From contig JAJLRJ010000009.1 of assembly GCA_024195265.1 (NCBI GenBank), forward strand, positions 36,685,710 to 36,749,709: 64,000 nt of DNA, read 5' to 3'. Below are positions 48,501 through 56,267 of this stretch, piece after piece (within the stretch, counting starts at the first letter, position 1; every line of letters begins with the position of its first letter). The notes beneath the pieces are model-generated. The model searched no databases. It was not told the origin of the DNA and saw only the letters and a program-made list of their open reading frames with translations. Position numbers and translations under genes: made by a program. The DNA is from Dendrophyllia cribrosa (taxonomy: Eukaryota > Cnidaria > Anthozoa > Scleractinia > Dendrophylliidae).

Positions 48501-49446
48501 CTTTGAAATTATGAGCATGATTACCCCTGAATGGTACGACACAATGTTCAATTACTACATGTAATAAATGGCAACATTCAAAAACAAAATTGGAGATTAA
48601 AAAGTCTAGGTGGACTTTAATTTTTGCACTCAAAATGTCTAGGATATTTTCAGTTTGAAAGTGGAGAAAAGCGGCAAAAAGAACCCATTTAAGAGCAACT
48701 GATTGATGCATGTGCAAGGTAGGTGTCCAATTACAGCTATCCAATTAAAAAAGTTGCAATTGCATAGCTGTAATTGGACACCCATGTGACCGTGCACCAA
48801 TTACATACGAAATAGGTGCGTGGATAGCCAATCACAGTCGAGAATTTCGTTGTTGATACGATCAATGTGGTAAAGACGGAATAACTGATAAATAAAAGGG
48901 AGTTTTTTCAATTACATCAGAGAGTTAATGCTAGGGAGTGAAGGGGAAATATTTAGAGGTTTACTACAGGGGCATAGACATGCATCCCACAGGGTTTGCA
49001 CTCTAAACACTATTCACATGTAGCTCACACAAATCCAAATCCAAATTCTCCTTCTGTTCTTTACAAATGTATGTCTCCACATCTTTCTTGTTTAAGTTGT
49101 TCAGATATCAAGAGAATTCATATTGGGTGATCATTTCCTTAATTCTCATGACCTCTCTGATTGATTAAGCATTGTTATTTATTACAAGGAGAAATTTGAC
49201 ATTGATCTGACTCGGATGGCCGGGGGGCTTATGCAGTTTTACATGTACAGTAGCTGCGCATAATGTTTCCATACTGACCTGTCCATCTAAAATTCTGTTA
49301 ATCGTCCGCGTAGCACTTCCTGTGATGACCAAATCCTTGGCAATCTCCTTGCGATCAACATCTGGGCACACTGCTAGAACATTATTGATCATGGATTGGG
49401 GTACAGATTTATAAGGCGAACAACCGGCAATCCCATCATCCGCCAT
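33584..49446 (-). CDS. EME1: EME1, structure-specific endonuclease subunit, complete, 12 exons, 721 residues
   Basis: EME1 is the non-catalytic partner of MUS81; the pair cuts Holliday-type junctions and stalled forks in the nucleus. Exons, 5' to 3': 49446-49279, 46494-45706, 43749-43621, 43057-43007, 41076-40897, 40491-40399, 40247-40117, 38765-38496, 37456-37396, 35262-35137, 34538-34482 and 33694-33584. All phases agree and the total is 2166 bases. Exon 1 is CUE-like (CPDVDRKEI...INRILDGQ). Exon 2 is acidic, with a SUMO-interaction-like IVDLSFSDDDDD. Exons 3-4 form a charged helix. Exons 5-9 are the ERCC4-like domain (MLVCMDPEIL, GITWQRAVVEHD, VSRVDIEEALVDLQL, FSFCVEGG). The end carries the helix-hairpin-helix (TSRRIGPELSRRVYLLL). 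The start could instead be 39 bases upstream at 49485. Confidence 0.93.
34033..34426. repeat. MITE family A, copy 2
   Basis: Ends are AAGGGACACTGTCC and GGGACAGTGTTCCTT. Internal marks are AGGAGCTTGCTTTGTTATC, CACAAGAATGGCAATTTTG and TATAGAATCTTTTTATCCAA, as in copies 1 and 3. It lies in the last EME1 intron. Confidence 0.85.
35314..35762. repeat. MITE with GACGGACACC repeats
   Basis: The ends are TACAGTCAACTCTCT and its relative AGACAGTTGACTGTA inverted. The inside repeats CTATAAGACGGACA several times near both ends. It lies in an EME1 intron. A solo end may be present near 5545-5595 (AGAGTTGACTGTAC). Confidence 0.8.
36060..36235 (-). repeat. tRNA-derived SINE, family 2
   Basis: The minus strand has box-A-like TAGCTCGGTAGTCGG followed about 30 bases later by box-B-like GGTTTCGATTCTCGCC, then an unrelated body. 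It cannot form a normal tRNA acceptor end, so it is read as a SINE. It lies in an EME1 intron. Confidence 0.65.
36646..37119. repeat. Element with ~35-bp inverted repeats, enclosing retroelement-like 3' sequence
   Basis: The left end CTCATTCTAGTCCCCA is repeated inverted at the right, followed by related CGCTTAGTCCTCTTAG/CTAAGAGG arms. Between them, on the minus strand, lies CTGATGAAG...TTCGAAATAAATCGG near 36740-36770, a phrase often found near the ends of Penelope-like or other retroelements. The latter point is from memory. Confidence 0.6.
41118..41612. repeat. Foldback MITE family B, copy 1
   Basis: The inverted arms (about 150 bases) start GTGCACCTAACCCC at the left and end GGGGGTTAGGTGCAC at the right. 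They include CTTAATCAACTC and CGACGTTAAAAACAAGAAAT blocks. The second copy lies at 44662-45107. It is in an EME1 intron. Confidence 0.85.
42064..42325. repeat. MITE with GGGGGGTGACAACTCTAA ends
   Basis: GGGGTGACAACTCTAA at the left matches TTAGAGTTGTCACCCC at the right. The inside is rich in TTCCGGGAATC and TCGGGAAG phrases. The left flank ends in a long G run. It is in an EME1 intron. Confidence 0.75.
42553..42683. repeat. Foldback repeat with ~50-bp arms
   Basis: GGGCAGTGC at the left and GCACTGCCC at the right bracket arms containing TACGGTATTTACGCACGAG and its exact inverse. It is in an EME1 intron. Confidence 0.85.
42852..42905. repeat. Solo relative of the 88-bp tandem unit
   Basis: GTTCTAACTTTTGGGTCTGT then GGATGAAACCC match, with changes, the unit repeated three times at 45319-45582 in the next-but-one EME1 intron. 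Confidence 0.6.
43206..43290 (+). repeat. Dispersed copy of the CACAAAGTGTCC element
   Basis: This contains GATTGCAGGCAGAGGGGGCC, then CTACTCCACGATAGGCATCA and CAAAGTGTCCTCATCTATAA. It is the same family as the inverted copy at 30625-30690 and the minisatellite at 62665-63405. It lies in an EME1 intron. Confidence 0.7.
44400..44515. repeat. Paired poly-C tracts in duplicated AAGTGCCCCC context
   Basis: TAAGTGCCCC plus a C run occurs at about 44430-44452, followed by similar sequence ending in another C run at about 44499-44512. This is low-complexity sequence in EME1 intron 2. Confidence 0.5.
44662..45107. repeat. Foldback MITE family B, copy 2
   Basis: This copy has the same arms as 41118-41612: AAGTGCACCTAACCCC...GGGATTAGGTGCACTT, with CTTAATCAACTC near the left and GAGTTGATTAAGC near the right. 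It is in EME1 intron 2. Confidence 0.85.
45277..45662. repeat. MITE carrying an 88-bp unit repeated three times
   Basis: The ends are TAACCCTTTCACTCCCA and its inverse GGGAGTGAAAGGGTTA. Inside, an 88-base unit starting TTCTAACTTTTGAGTCTGTG begins at 45319, 45407 and 45495, with copies almost identical. It ends about 40 bases from the EME1 exon 2 donor (45706). Confidence 0.85.
46580..47118. repeat. Foldback element in EME1 intron 1
   Basis: The left arm has ACTGACCCCAATTTTT then AATCTCCTGTTTGTCCTGAT. The right arm has ATCAGGACAATTAGGAGAT then ATTGGGGGTTGGTTGCAC. Inner blocks GATGTCATCGAAGGAGA and TCTCCTTCGATGATGTCA are also inverted. Confidence 0.8.
47401..47530 (-). repeat. Foldback element with AGATCTGTATGGGCG core, copy 1
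   Basis: The core AGATCTGTATGGGCG...CCCATACAGATCT is a palindrome, with GTTTCATTTCACAAGTAC on one side. A related copy in the opposite direction is at 50046-50190. It is in EME1 intron 1. Confidence 0.7.
47538..47912. repeat. MITE family A, copy 3
   Basis: Ends are AAGGGACACTGCATGG and CAGGACAGTGCCCCTT. Internal marks are CACAAGAATGGCAAGTTTG and TATAGAATCTTTTTATCCAA. It is in EME1 intron 1. Confidence 0.8.
48010..48112 (-). repeat. tRNA-derived SINE head, family 3
   Basis: The minus strand has GACCTAGTGGTTAATTAGA (box A region) and GGTCTCGGGTTCAAGTC (box B). The ends do not pair as an acceptor stem and no anticodon arm is clean, so this is a SINE rather than a working tRNA gene. It lies in EME1 intron 1. 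Confidence 0.6.
48720..48783. repeat. Short hairpin
   Basis: GGTGTCCAATTACAGCTAT is matched exactly by its inverse ATAGCTGTAATTGGACACC about 25 bases later. It is in EME1 intron 1. Confidence 0.75.
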
Positions 49447-49740
49447 TTTAGATCGCGCGCTTTTAACGAAACACCGCATTAGCATTGCGGGCTTTCACAG
49501 TTTTTCAGCATGCACTGCGACCCTGAACTGCGAGCACGTACAGATACTGAAGAGGGTCAACAGTCGTTTTAATCTCTGAAACTGACTTTTCTCTTTCACT
49601 TTTAAATTATATGAAAACTATGAATCTCGCAGTTTAAAATAATAAAAAGCAGAAAAAACGGGAAGGAGGGAGCGTCTCTTTTGTTTTCCAATTACGTTTA
49701 TTGACCCACTCCGCTTACCAGTGTGACGTCACATACAACG
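49447..49740 (-). promoter_or_regulatory. EME1: EME1 upstream region
   Basis: This lies directly 5' of EME1. It contains a perfect CRE, TGACGTCA, at 49724-49731, about 280 bases from the start codon. No TATA box is evident at a convincing position. Confidence 0.45.
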
Positions 49741-49780
49741 GGAAAGAGCTTACCTTCGATCGAGTCGCTTGTGCAGATTA

Positions 49781-49932
49781 GCGTGAGACGCCTGACGCGT
49801 CCCCAGTCATCTCTCAATTGACGAGAGGAGCGCGGCCGAGGGGAGCGCAAGGTGTGATCCGTTCTATCCCCCACGTGCGTCTCCCGCGTCTTGCCAAGAA
49901 AGACGACTGGGGACGAGTCAGGCGAGACGCCG
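49781..49932. repeat. GC-rich foldback repeat
   Basis: GAGACGCCTGACGCGTCCCC then AGTCATCT is answered by AGACGACTGGGGACGAGTCA then GGCGAGACGCC. Arms are about 33 bases. Confidence 0.8.
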
Positions 49933-50045
49933 TTGAAGCCAGAACAACTGAGGTCAAGAAAGACAAAACGCTAGGCTATAATTGCTTATTAATTTTGTTC
50001 TTATTTGTAACATTTGTATTACTTTTTATCGTTTATCAGTTTTAT

Positions 50046-50126
50046 GTAGTAGATAAAATAAATATGAGCGGGAGATCTGTATGGGCGTTCACAATGGCGA
50101 GCCGAAGTAAAGCCCATACAGACCTC

Positions 50127-50163
<37 letters not shown>

Positions 50164-50190
50164 GAATAGAGATATGTACGAAAAGTTAAT
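50046..50190 (+). repeat. AGATCTGTATGGGCG foldback element, copy 2
   Basis: GGGAGATCTGTATGGGCGTT pairs with AAAGCCCATACAGACCTC, and ATATTTTATCGTACTTGTGA then AATGAAAC matches the inverse of the 47401 copy. Confidence 0.7.
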
Positions 50191-50458
50191 GAATACTAAT
50201 TAGCTGAGCAGGTGTTTGTATCAATAGTTAGTTCTACTCTTTTTAAAAAGCTGTAGAGGCTTACACATACGATTTTTGATTACGATTTTTACATTTTTAC
50301 TAATGACACGTATTTTTACACATACGATTTTTCTCGCGCTTTCCAATGCAACTTTTGTCGCAAGTGTAAACTAAAGGCGATTTCTCTGCGATTCGAACAC
50401 TGAAATCGCTGCTAGTTTACACATGCGATTTGAAGATGCAACAAACATTGAACCGAAA

Positions 50459-50625
50459 GATAGGATAGGGGGGAGGCAGGGTAGATAGGATAGAGGGCAG
50501 GATATGGGGGTGGGATAGATATGGGGGCAGGGCAGGGTAGATAGGAAAGGGGGCAGGATATGAGTGGGAGGATAGACAGGATAGGGGGAGGCAGGGTAGA
50601 TAGGGTAGATAGGATAGATAGGACT
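50459..50625. repeat. Purine-rich GATAGGATAGGGGG minisatellite
   Basis: Irregular repeats of GATAGGATAG, GGGGGCAGG and GGCAGGGTAGATAGG occur here, almost purely A and G on this strand with scattered T. Confidence 0.8.
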
Positions 50626-50834
50626 AGCGTGCGAGCAAGCTGTGCTCCGATGTTACCATGTACTCACACTGAGAACCTTAGTAGATAAATATAGGGATGA
50701 TTTCTGTTTACAAACATTCTTTTTGTTATTCAAATGTGCCAGCCACTGGAACAAAAGAACCCTTTGTTTCGGCAGCCAATAAAGCTCTGGTTGGCACATT
50801 AATAACAATTGGTGACGTCATTGATATCTTCCCT

Positions 50835-50912
50835 ATAGGTTTCAAAAACGCTTTTGACTCGGTCTGGCATGACGGACTCTTGTACAAGCTATTACAAATT
50901 AATGTCGGAGGT
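50835..50912 (+). pseudogene. Fragment of a non-LTR retrotransposon reverse transcriptase
   Basis: One frame reads FKNAFDSVWHDGLLYKLL, the conserved FxxAFDSVWHxxLxxKL segment of LINE-type reverse transcriptases. Nothing of the rest of the domain follows; the sequence passes straight into SINE family 1. It is a truncated fossil, with no intact gene. Confidence 0.8.
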
Positions 50913-51110
50913 CGTCTGCCGTCGTGTTGTTTCCTTAGACAAGAAACTTTACTCCACACTGTCTCTCTCCATCCAGGTGTATAAATGGGTACCGGCGACA
51001 AAATGCTGGGGGTAACCCTGCGATGGACTAGCATCCCATCCAGGGGGGAGTAGCAATATTCCTAGTTGCTTCATGCTACAGAAACCGGGTTAAGCTCCGG
51101 CCGTGTGGGC
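50913..51110 (+). repeat. SINE family 1 body fused to the reverse-transcriptase fragment
   Basis: TGTTTCCTTAGACAAGAAAC, GTGTATAAATGGGTACCGG, GATGGACTAGCATCCCATCC, GGGGGGAGTAGC and GAAACCGGGTTAAGCTCCGG match the copies at 19880 (plus) and 4432 (minus). The tRNA-like head is absent and replaced by LINE sequence. Confidence 0.8.
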
Positions 51111-51255
51111 CATCCGTGGCTCGTGTGCGACTTTGCCTTGCCTTTTTTGCCTTTGTCGCTTTTACAATTTAATAATATACATAAATAGATAGACTGAGCC
51201 TAACAGCGTCGCTCTCTAAACAAGCTTAACCAGGCGCGTAGCCAGCCTTTAAGCC

Positions 51256-51982
51256 ATTAAGCCCGGGGGCGCTTTCCATTCAACCAAAAATTCCGGAAAT
51301 TCCGGGTTGGGAAGCGAATGGAACGTAAATTTCCAGGAATAAAATTCCGGAATTTTAGGACAACCTCGCGAGGTTGTCCTAAAATTCCGGAAAATCGGAA
51401 CAACCGGAAAATACCGTTCCATTCGACCATTTCTGTTCGGCCCAGTTTCTCCGAGCCGGAATCAAGATGGCGTCTCAATATCAGTGCACGGCGTGTTAAA
51501 AACGTTTGCTTTTCACCGAAAGCTTACAGCTCTTTCTCGAGCTCGATTGCTCACGTAACATACCGAGTACAACAGCAGAAATGGCCACAGCTAGGACTGG
51601 TAAGTAGCACAGAAATGCTTATAAGCCTTTGTATTAAACGAATGTAATAAGTCAGGAGCACAAGGCCGAGTCGCCGACTCGACTTTTAAAAATTCCTTCG
51701 CATGTGTTAACAGCTAGCTGCGCTGGAAAAAATGATGTCATCGTTCTCGCTTAAAATATCGTTCGTTTTAACTTCAGAGTTGTCGAACAACTCCAAAAGC
51801 AGTAAAAGAGGCAACGAGTCCTCCACTTGTTTTTCTTTGGTTTATTTTGTATTTTCGCGCGAAACTTGAAACGTCATGGCCTGGAACAACCAACCGGAAA
51901 ATACTGTTCCATTCGCCACACGGAATACCCGGAATTTCAAACCGGAATTTTTGGTCGAATGGAAAGCGCCCCGGGCTTAACA
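51256..51982. repeat. Foldback element inside the hAT remnant, with TTAA at both edges
   Basis: The ends read TTAAGCCCGGGGGCGCTTTC and, inverted, TTAAGCCCGGGGCGCTTTCC, followed by CAACCAAAAATTCCGG-type arms. Both outer edges are TTAA, as with piggyBac-type insertions, but no transposase is present. The left arm holds a perfect 48-bp palindrome. Confidence 0.7.
51345..51392. repeat. Perfect 48-bp palindrome
   Basis: The left 24 bases end ACAACCTCG and the right 24 begin CGAGGTTGT. Every base pairs, with no loop; the centre is between 51368 and 51369. Confidence 0.95.
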
Positions 51983-52073
51983 GGAATTTCGGTGATTTTT
52001 TTTTGTTCAGTAGCCGTAAGGCCGCAATTTCTGCTACTGTTTCTTTGAAAAATAAAATCATGACCTTCGAAAC

Positions 52074-52553
52074 ATGTATGAAAAATGTATGAAAAATGCC
52101 CGAATGTTATGCAAAAGAAAGCAAAGACTGTGGTCTAAAACTTTGATTAAAATAGCCAAGGAGTCAAGGGTAGTGATTGCCATATTAAGGGATGAAAGAA
52201 ACGACCAAATGGTTTGGAACGAACTGTTTGAGCGTGCAAAGGAGTTGGCAGCAGGTTGTGATATCGAGCCCAGCATGCCAAGAGTGTCTGCAGTCCAGCG
52301 TAACCGACCCAATGTTCCCGCAGCCACGCCACAGCAGTATTGGTACAGAGCCCTCTACTGGCTTGCCCATTATCGATCATCTTATCCAAGAACTCAATAC
52401 AGGCTGCTTGTGTACCATGACCGGTTCCTGGGTCAATACCTCATACCTACCAAGCTCCGATCACTGAACAGAGATACCACAAACAAGATTTACAACACAT
52501 ACTCCAACGACTTAAGCTCGTTAACAACCGTTAATTATCTTTATATTTCATAA
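52074..52553 (+). pseudogene. hAT transposase fragment with frameshifts
   Basis: The frame gives AKELAAGCDIEPSMPRVSAV and NVPAATPQQYWYRALYW, which recall animal hAT transposases of the ZMYM-like type. The expected next segment, LPIIDHLIQELNT, is in another frame (about 52360-52405), and RFLGQYLIPTKLRSL returns to the first frame. So at least two frameshifts are present and the catalytic parts are missing. It lies inside the hAT remnant. Confidence 0.75.
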
Positions 52554-53281
52554 AGTCGGACAAGGAATCAGCTGTGCTTTTGTATAAAGCAAAGGATTAG
52601 GTTTTTGACTGTCAGCGGTAAAACTACCACCTATAGTTCAAAAGTTGATATACTCAATTGAGTTGATATACTCAATGTTCAAACTGAACATTGCGCGCAC
52701 GATTTCTACGCTATTACAAGATGGCGCGCCGCCAGAAGAATTCCTCACATATTGCAATCGATGATCAATTCCTTACCAGATTTCATCTTTGCGCCGATAT
52801 TCCTCTCTGCACACCTCGAGCTTTTGTAAAACGTTGTTTAGTGTACTAAGGCTACGATATATGTATAGGTAATCATGTAATAAAATTTTTCTGTTTCGAT
52901 TTGTAATTTGCACTGGTATTACACTTTTTGCACCGGTGTTACACGTTTTGCACTGGTGTTACACTTGAACTGCACTGCTCTTAGCCAATCAGAAGCGAGT
53001 AATTTTTTCATGTATATTATTAATTAAGTTAACAAAACCTCGGACATCTTGCATAAGCACTAAAAATACCTGTCATTTTTCACTGAATCAAGATCGATTT
53101 TTGGACGAAATATATCGTGGAGAATGCTCAAAATAGCATTTCCGAGCCTCCAGATTTCAAAATTTCCTGGGGGAGCATGCCCCCAGACCCCTCCAGAGGC
53201 TCGCGCCTTCGGCGCTCCTATTTTATACCCCAAATAAAATATGTCGGGCTTAAACGGAAAAAAGGTCTGGCTACGCCCCTG

Positions 53282-53318
53282 TTAACTAAGGTGAAAAGTC
53301 GGAAGCACAAGAATTAAG
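53282..53318 (+). repeat. Direct repeat, left copy
   Basis: TTAACTAAGGTGAAAAGTCG then GAAGCACAAGAATTAA is repeated with about two differences at 60412-60448, beyond the Ngaro element. The 440 bases between here and the element show no gene. Confidence 0.7.
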
Positions 53319-53724
53319 ATTGACGACCGGGCTATTTTTTAATTTTAGCGATTCTCAAAAACAGTATTACGCGACCGTCTGCACACTACTAACATTTAGA
53401 CCGTTCAAAAGTTCACAAAAAAAAAACTGTTCTCCGTCTGAAATAACTAGTACGACTACTTTCCAAATAAAATATAGTTGTTGCTTGTCAAAAATTGCCC
53501 GACAAACTGATTTGAAAAATCAAAATTGCAAAAAATACACAAACATATTTGCATAAGACCACGCGAGTGAAGTTAGAACTATATAAAATTCATGTTTTGT
53601 TTACATAAAATAGCTTTTCAACCTATGTAATGAATGAACAAAGACATAAAAATGGACAACACAATCTTCTTTCGAAAAAGTTTATTCAAATCTCCATAAG
53701 TTTCTGTTTAAACGCATAACGCGA

Positions 53725-53905
53725 ACTATTCTCACTGCATACTTAATTAGCCCATTGCGCGGAAGAGACTGAGTTCCCTAAATTCCGGCGGGCTGCTCTT
53801 GCGCGCTCTCGGCATGATGCTTTGCGGCCTCCGCCTCAAATATCGGTCTTTTCATTCACCTCGTGGTCAGTTTAACGGAGTTCAGGGCGAATACGGTTGC
53901 GTTTC
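53725..53905 (+). repeat. Ngaro repeat A1
   Basis: This begins ACTATTCTCACTGCATAC and ends GGTTGCGTTTC. It contains the probable promoter; transcription must start here for the leader exon at 53934 to be included. Confidence 0.9.
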
Positions 53906-53933
53906 TATTCTTGTTTGACCGCCACCAGCCCTC

Positions 53934-54056
53934 ATGGCAGATGTCGACGACGTCTTACCTCCGCCGCCCGCTCCTGCGGTTCCTGAACCCGCACCTGTTG
54001 AAGTGGTTGAACCTGCGGTTCCTGCAGTTCCTGCAGCTCAAGCGGCCGAACAACAG
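53934..54056 (+). CDS. Candidate shared leader exon of the Ngaro element, 41 codons
   Basis: It begins ATG 29 bases after A1 and encodes a proline-, alanine- and valine-rich peptide starting MADVDDVLPPPPAPAV and ending AAEQQ. It ends CAACAG followed by GTAATA, a good splice donor, in phase 0. Read through, the frame continues without resemblance to any family. Acceptor-like sites at 55505-55506, 56266-56267 and 58470-58471 each continue in phase 0 into the three large frames. Splicing is inferred, not observed. Confidence 0.7.
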
Positions 54057-54199
54057 GTAATATTTTGTCCTTGTCTTGGTATGCGCCTCCCTCGGTTAGT
54101 TTCTGTCGCATTGTTGCGTTCAGCGTGTTCACTTCCCCGCTTGTAGCTCGCCTCGCGTATCGCTGCCCGTTTGTTAGTCTATTTTTTCTGCTCAGTGCG

Positions 54200-54660
54200 C
54201 TTTGGTCCTATTTCTATTTTGGCTTATTTGCTTCCTACGCGCCCCCGTTAGGTGTTATCGTTTCTTTTTGGTTCTATTATTATTGTTGTTTTTATTCGCG
54301 CTTATTGTTTCAGGCGGCGCCCTCATTGGGCGTTGTTGTTTTTTATTTTGGTTCTTCTGTATGGTTGTTTTTGTTCGCGCTTATTGTTTCGGCGGCGCTC
54401 GCTGTCTTAGTTGGTGTGATGTCTTCGGATTTTACCGACTTTTAAATGTAGATGTGGATTAGGCGCTATTGTTTTCTATTTGGTTCTATCGTATTGTTGT
54501 TTTTTATCCGCGCTTATTATTTCAGGCGGCGCTCTCATTAGGCGTTATTGTTTTTATTCGGTCGCGATATTGTTTTCCATTCGCGCTTATTGTTCCACAG
54601 GCGACGCCATCAGTAGGCGCTATCGTTTCTTATTTGGTTCTATTGTAGCACCTTTTTGCT
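54200..54660 (+). repeat. Diverged tandem repeat in the Ngaro intron
   Basis: CGCGCTTATTGTTTCAGGCG, GCGCCCTCATT, GGCGTTATTGTTTTT and TTGGTTCTAT phrases recur about every 60-110 bases. Embedded TTTCAGGCGGCGC copies look like splice acceptors, which could complicate processing. Confidence 0.7.
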
Positions 54661-54663
54661 TTG

Positions 54664-55165
54664 CGCTATGGCCTAGAGCCAACGCCCCGGAGAGGCGTGG
54701 CATGTTTTTCAGAGTATTATATTTCATGGCCTGAAGAGCCAGCGCCCCGGAGAGGCGTGACATGTTTTTTCAGAGTTTTGTGTTTCCTGGCCTGGAGAGT
54801 CAGCGCCCCGGAGAGGCGTGACATGTTTTTTCAGAGTTTTGTGTTTCCTGGCCTGGAGAGTCAGCGCCCCGGAGAGGCGTGACATATTTTTAAAATTTGT
54901 ATTTCATGGCCTGGAGGGCCAGCGCCCCGGGGAGGCGCGGCATATTTTTCAGAGTTTTATATTTCATGGCCTGGAGAGCCAGCGCCCCGGTGAGGGGTGA
55001 TATGTTTTTTCAGAGTTTAATATTTCATGGCCTGGAGAGCCAGCGCCCCGGAGAGGCGTGACGTGTTTTTCAGGGTTTTATATTTCGTGGCTTGGAGGGC
55101 CAGTGCTCTGGATAGTCGTCACATGTTTTCAGAATTTTATGTTTTGTGGCTCGGAGCCAGCGTCC
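54664..55165 (+). repeat. 60-bp minisatellite in the Ngaro intron, about 9 copies
   Basis: The unit contains TGGCCTGGAGAGCCAGCGCC, CCGGAGAGGCGTGACATG and TTTTTTCAGAGTTTT. The GCGCC/GGCGT pairs within each unit can form a small hairpin. It falls wholly between the leader donor and the gag acceptor. Confidence 0.9.
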
Positions 55166-55506
55166 CGTAGAGGCGCCACGTGCTTTCAGCGACCCGGGCT
55201 ATTGCATGTTGGGAAGTCTGTAATGTTATCCTAGGCTTATTGCGTCCCGCTGTGTTTCTGCGCGCGCAAGCCGTATGTACCTCAGTTTGTGGTGGCTACG
55301 CGTTTTGGCTCGGGCGCAGTCATTTGGTTAGGACCAATTTACGATTGCGAATTCTGTGTAACTGTATAGGGGTTTCACTCTTCCCTGCATATGTATATTA
55401 GTGCTTCCTGGGGAACCTTGGGCCCGGGTGGTTGATATGGAGAGCCTTTGTGGCGTTATCTGGTGATAGGCTTTTATCAACTGAAGTGTTTCCTTTCCAT
55501 GTGTAG

Positions 55507-56019
55507 CCAGGTGACCGCATTGCCGCATTAGAGGAGAAGATCAGGCTATTGGAGCAGGAAAAAGCCAAGGAGAGTTGCTCTAATGCCTTGGCGGCCCTTA
55601 GGAGACATCTTAACAGGCCTACATCCCTTTTCGATCGCTACGAGGCGTTGGAACTTCTCGAGACGTTAGTCCGATTGGCTCGTACTCAGGCGCACGAGAA
55701 GGCAGACGAATACGCCGCCGTCCTCGATGAGGTCAAAGTTAGGCAGTCATCTCTAGAGCCCGTGGTCCTCCAGCGACTGATGCTGGGCCTAGTAGGTGAT
55801 CCCCTTAGGGCCAAGATGGCCAAGGAGGCAACCTCCATCCTTAAGGGAGCTACCAAGACACCCTCGCCAGATTATCGTCCCAGGCGCCAGACGTATCGCT
55901 CTGCCCCATACATGCCTTATGCGGTTCAGTGCTATAGTTGCTCCGGCTGGGGACATATAGCTCGAAATTGCAAGTTTACACGTGGAAATGGCCGTGGCCA
56001 TGGCCGTGGACGCCAGTAA
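55507..56019 (+). CDS. Ngaro gag-like protein (spliced to leader), 170 codons
   Basis: The frame opens right after CATGTGTAG, a splice acceptor whose TAG would otherwise be an in-frame stop. No ATG occurs before 55779. It starts PGDRIAALEEKIRLLEQE, a short coiled coil, and has one CCHC zinc knuckle (CYSCSGWGHIARNC, about residues 141-154) before a basic GRGHGRGR tail. That fits a small nucleic-acid-binding gag. It would package the element RNA. Confidence 0.8.
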   Translation, partial: PGDRIAALEEKIRLLEQEKAKESCSNALAALRRHLNRPTSLFDRYEALELLETLVRLARTQAHEKADEYAAVLDEVKVRQSSLEPVVLQRLMLGLVGDPLRAKMAKEATSILKGATKTPSPDYRPRRQTYRSAPYMPYAVQCYSCSGWGHIARNCKFTRGNGRGHGRGRQ

Positions 56020-56267
56020 GGACTTGTGCCGCTACCGGTGTCGTTGAGTTGTTTTGTTATCCTCTTGAAATAAAGTTCATTTAGCATCCACGCCTTTTGT
56101 GTTTTGTGTTTGGGTGGGACCTTGCCCTCTCCTCAGTTGACCTTGGGGGGACCTTCTCAGTCTCTATTCCGGATCTGATTCGGAGCTTGAGGTCAACGGA
56201 GGGTTGGGCTCCCTGGTAGCGTAGCGTATTTTTTCCCTCATTTTTTGTTTTGTCTGTTACGCTTTAG

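Larger units (their letters stand above)
51231..53281. mobile_element. Decayed hAT-like DNA transposon
   Basis: The left end CAGGCGCGTAGCCAG and the right end CTGGCTACGCCCCTG are inverted with one difference, a typical hAT-type end. Inside is a fragment of hAT transposase (52074-52553) and an inserted foldback element (51256-51982). Both flanks carry TTAAC. A clean 8-bp target duplication, which hAT elements normally make, is not evident. Confidence 0.65.

Noticed and set aside
51774..52092. Frames on both strands at the right arm of the TTAA foldback element
   Set aside because: They reflect AATTCCGG-type repeats; no domain recognised.
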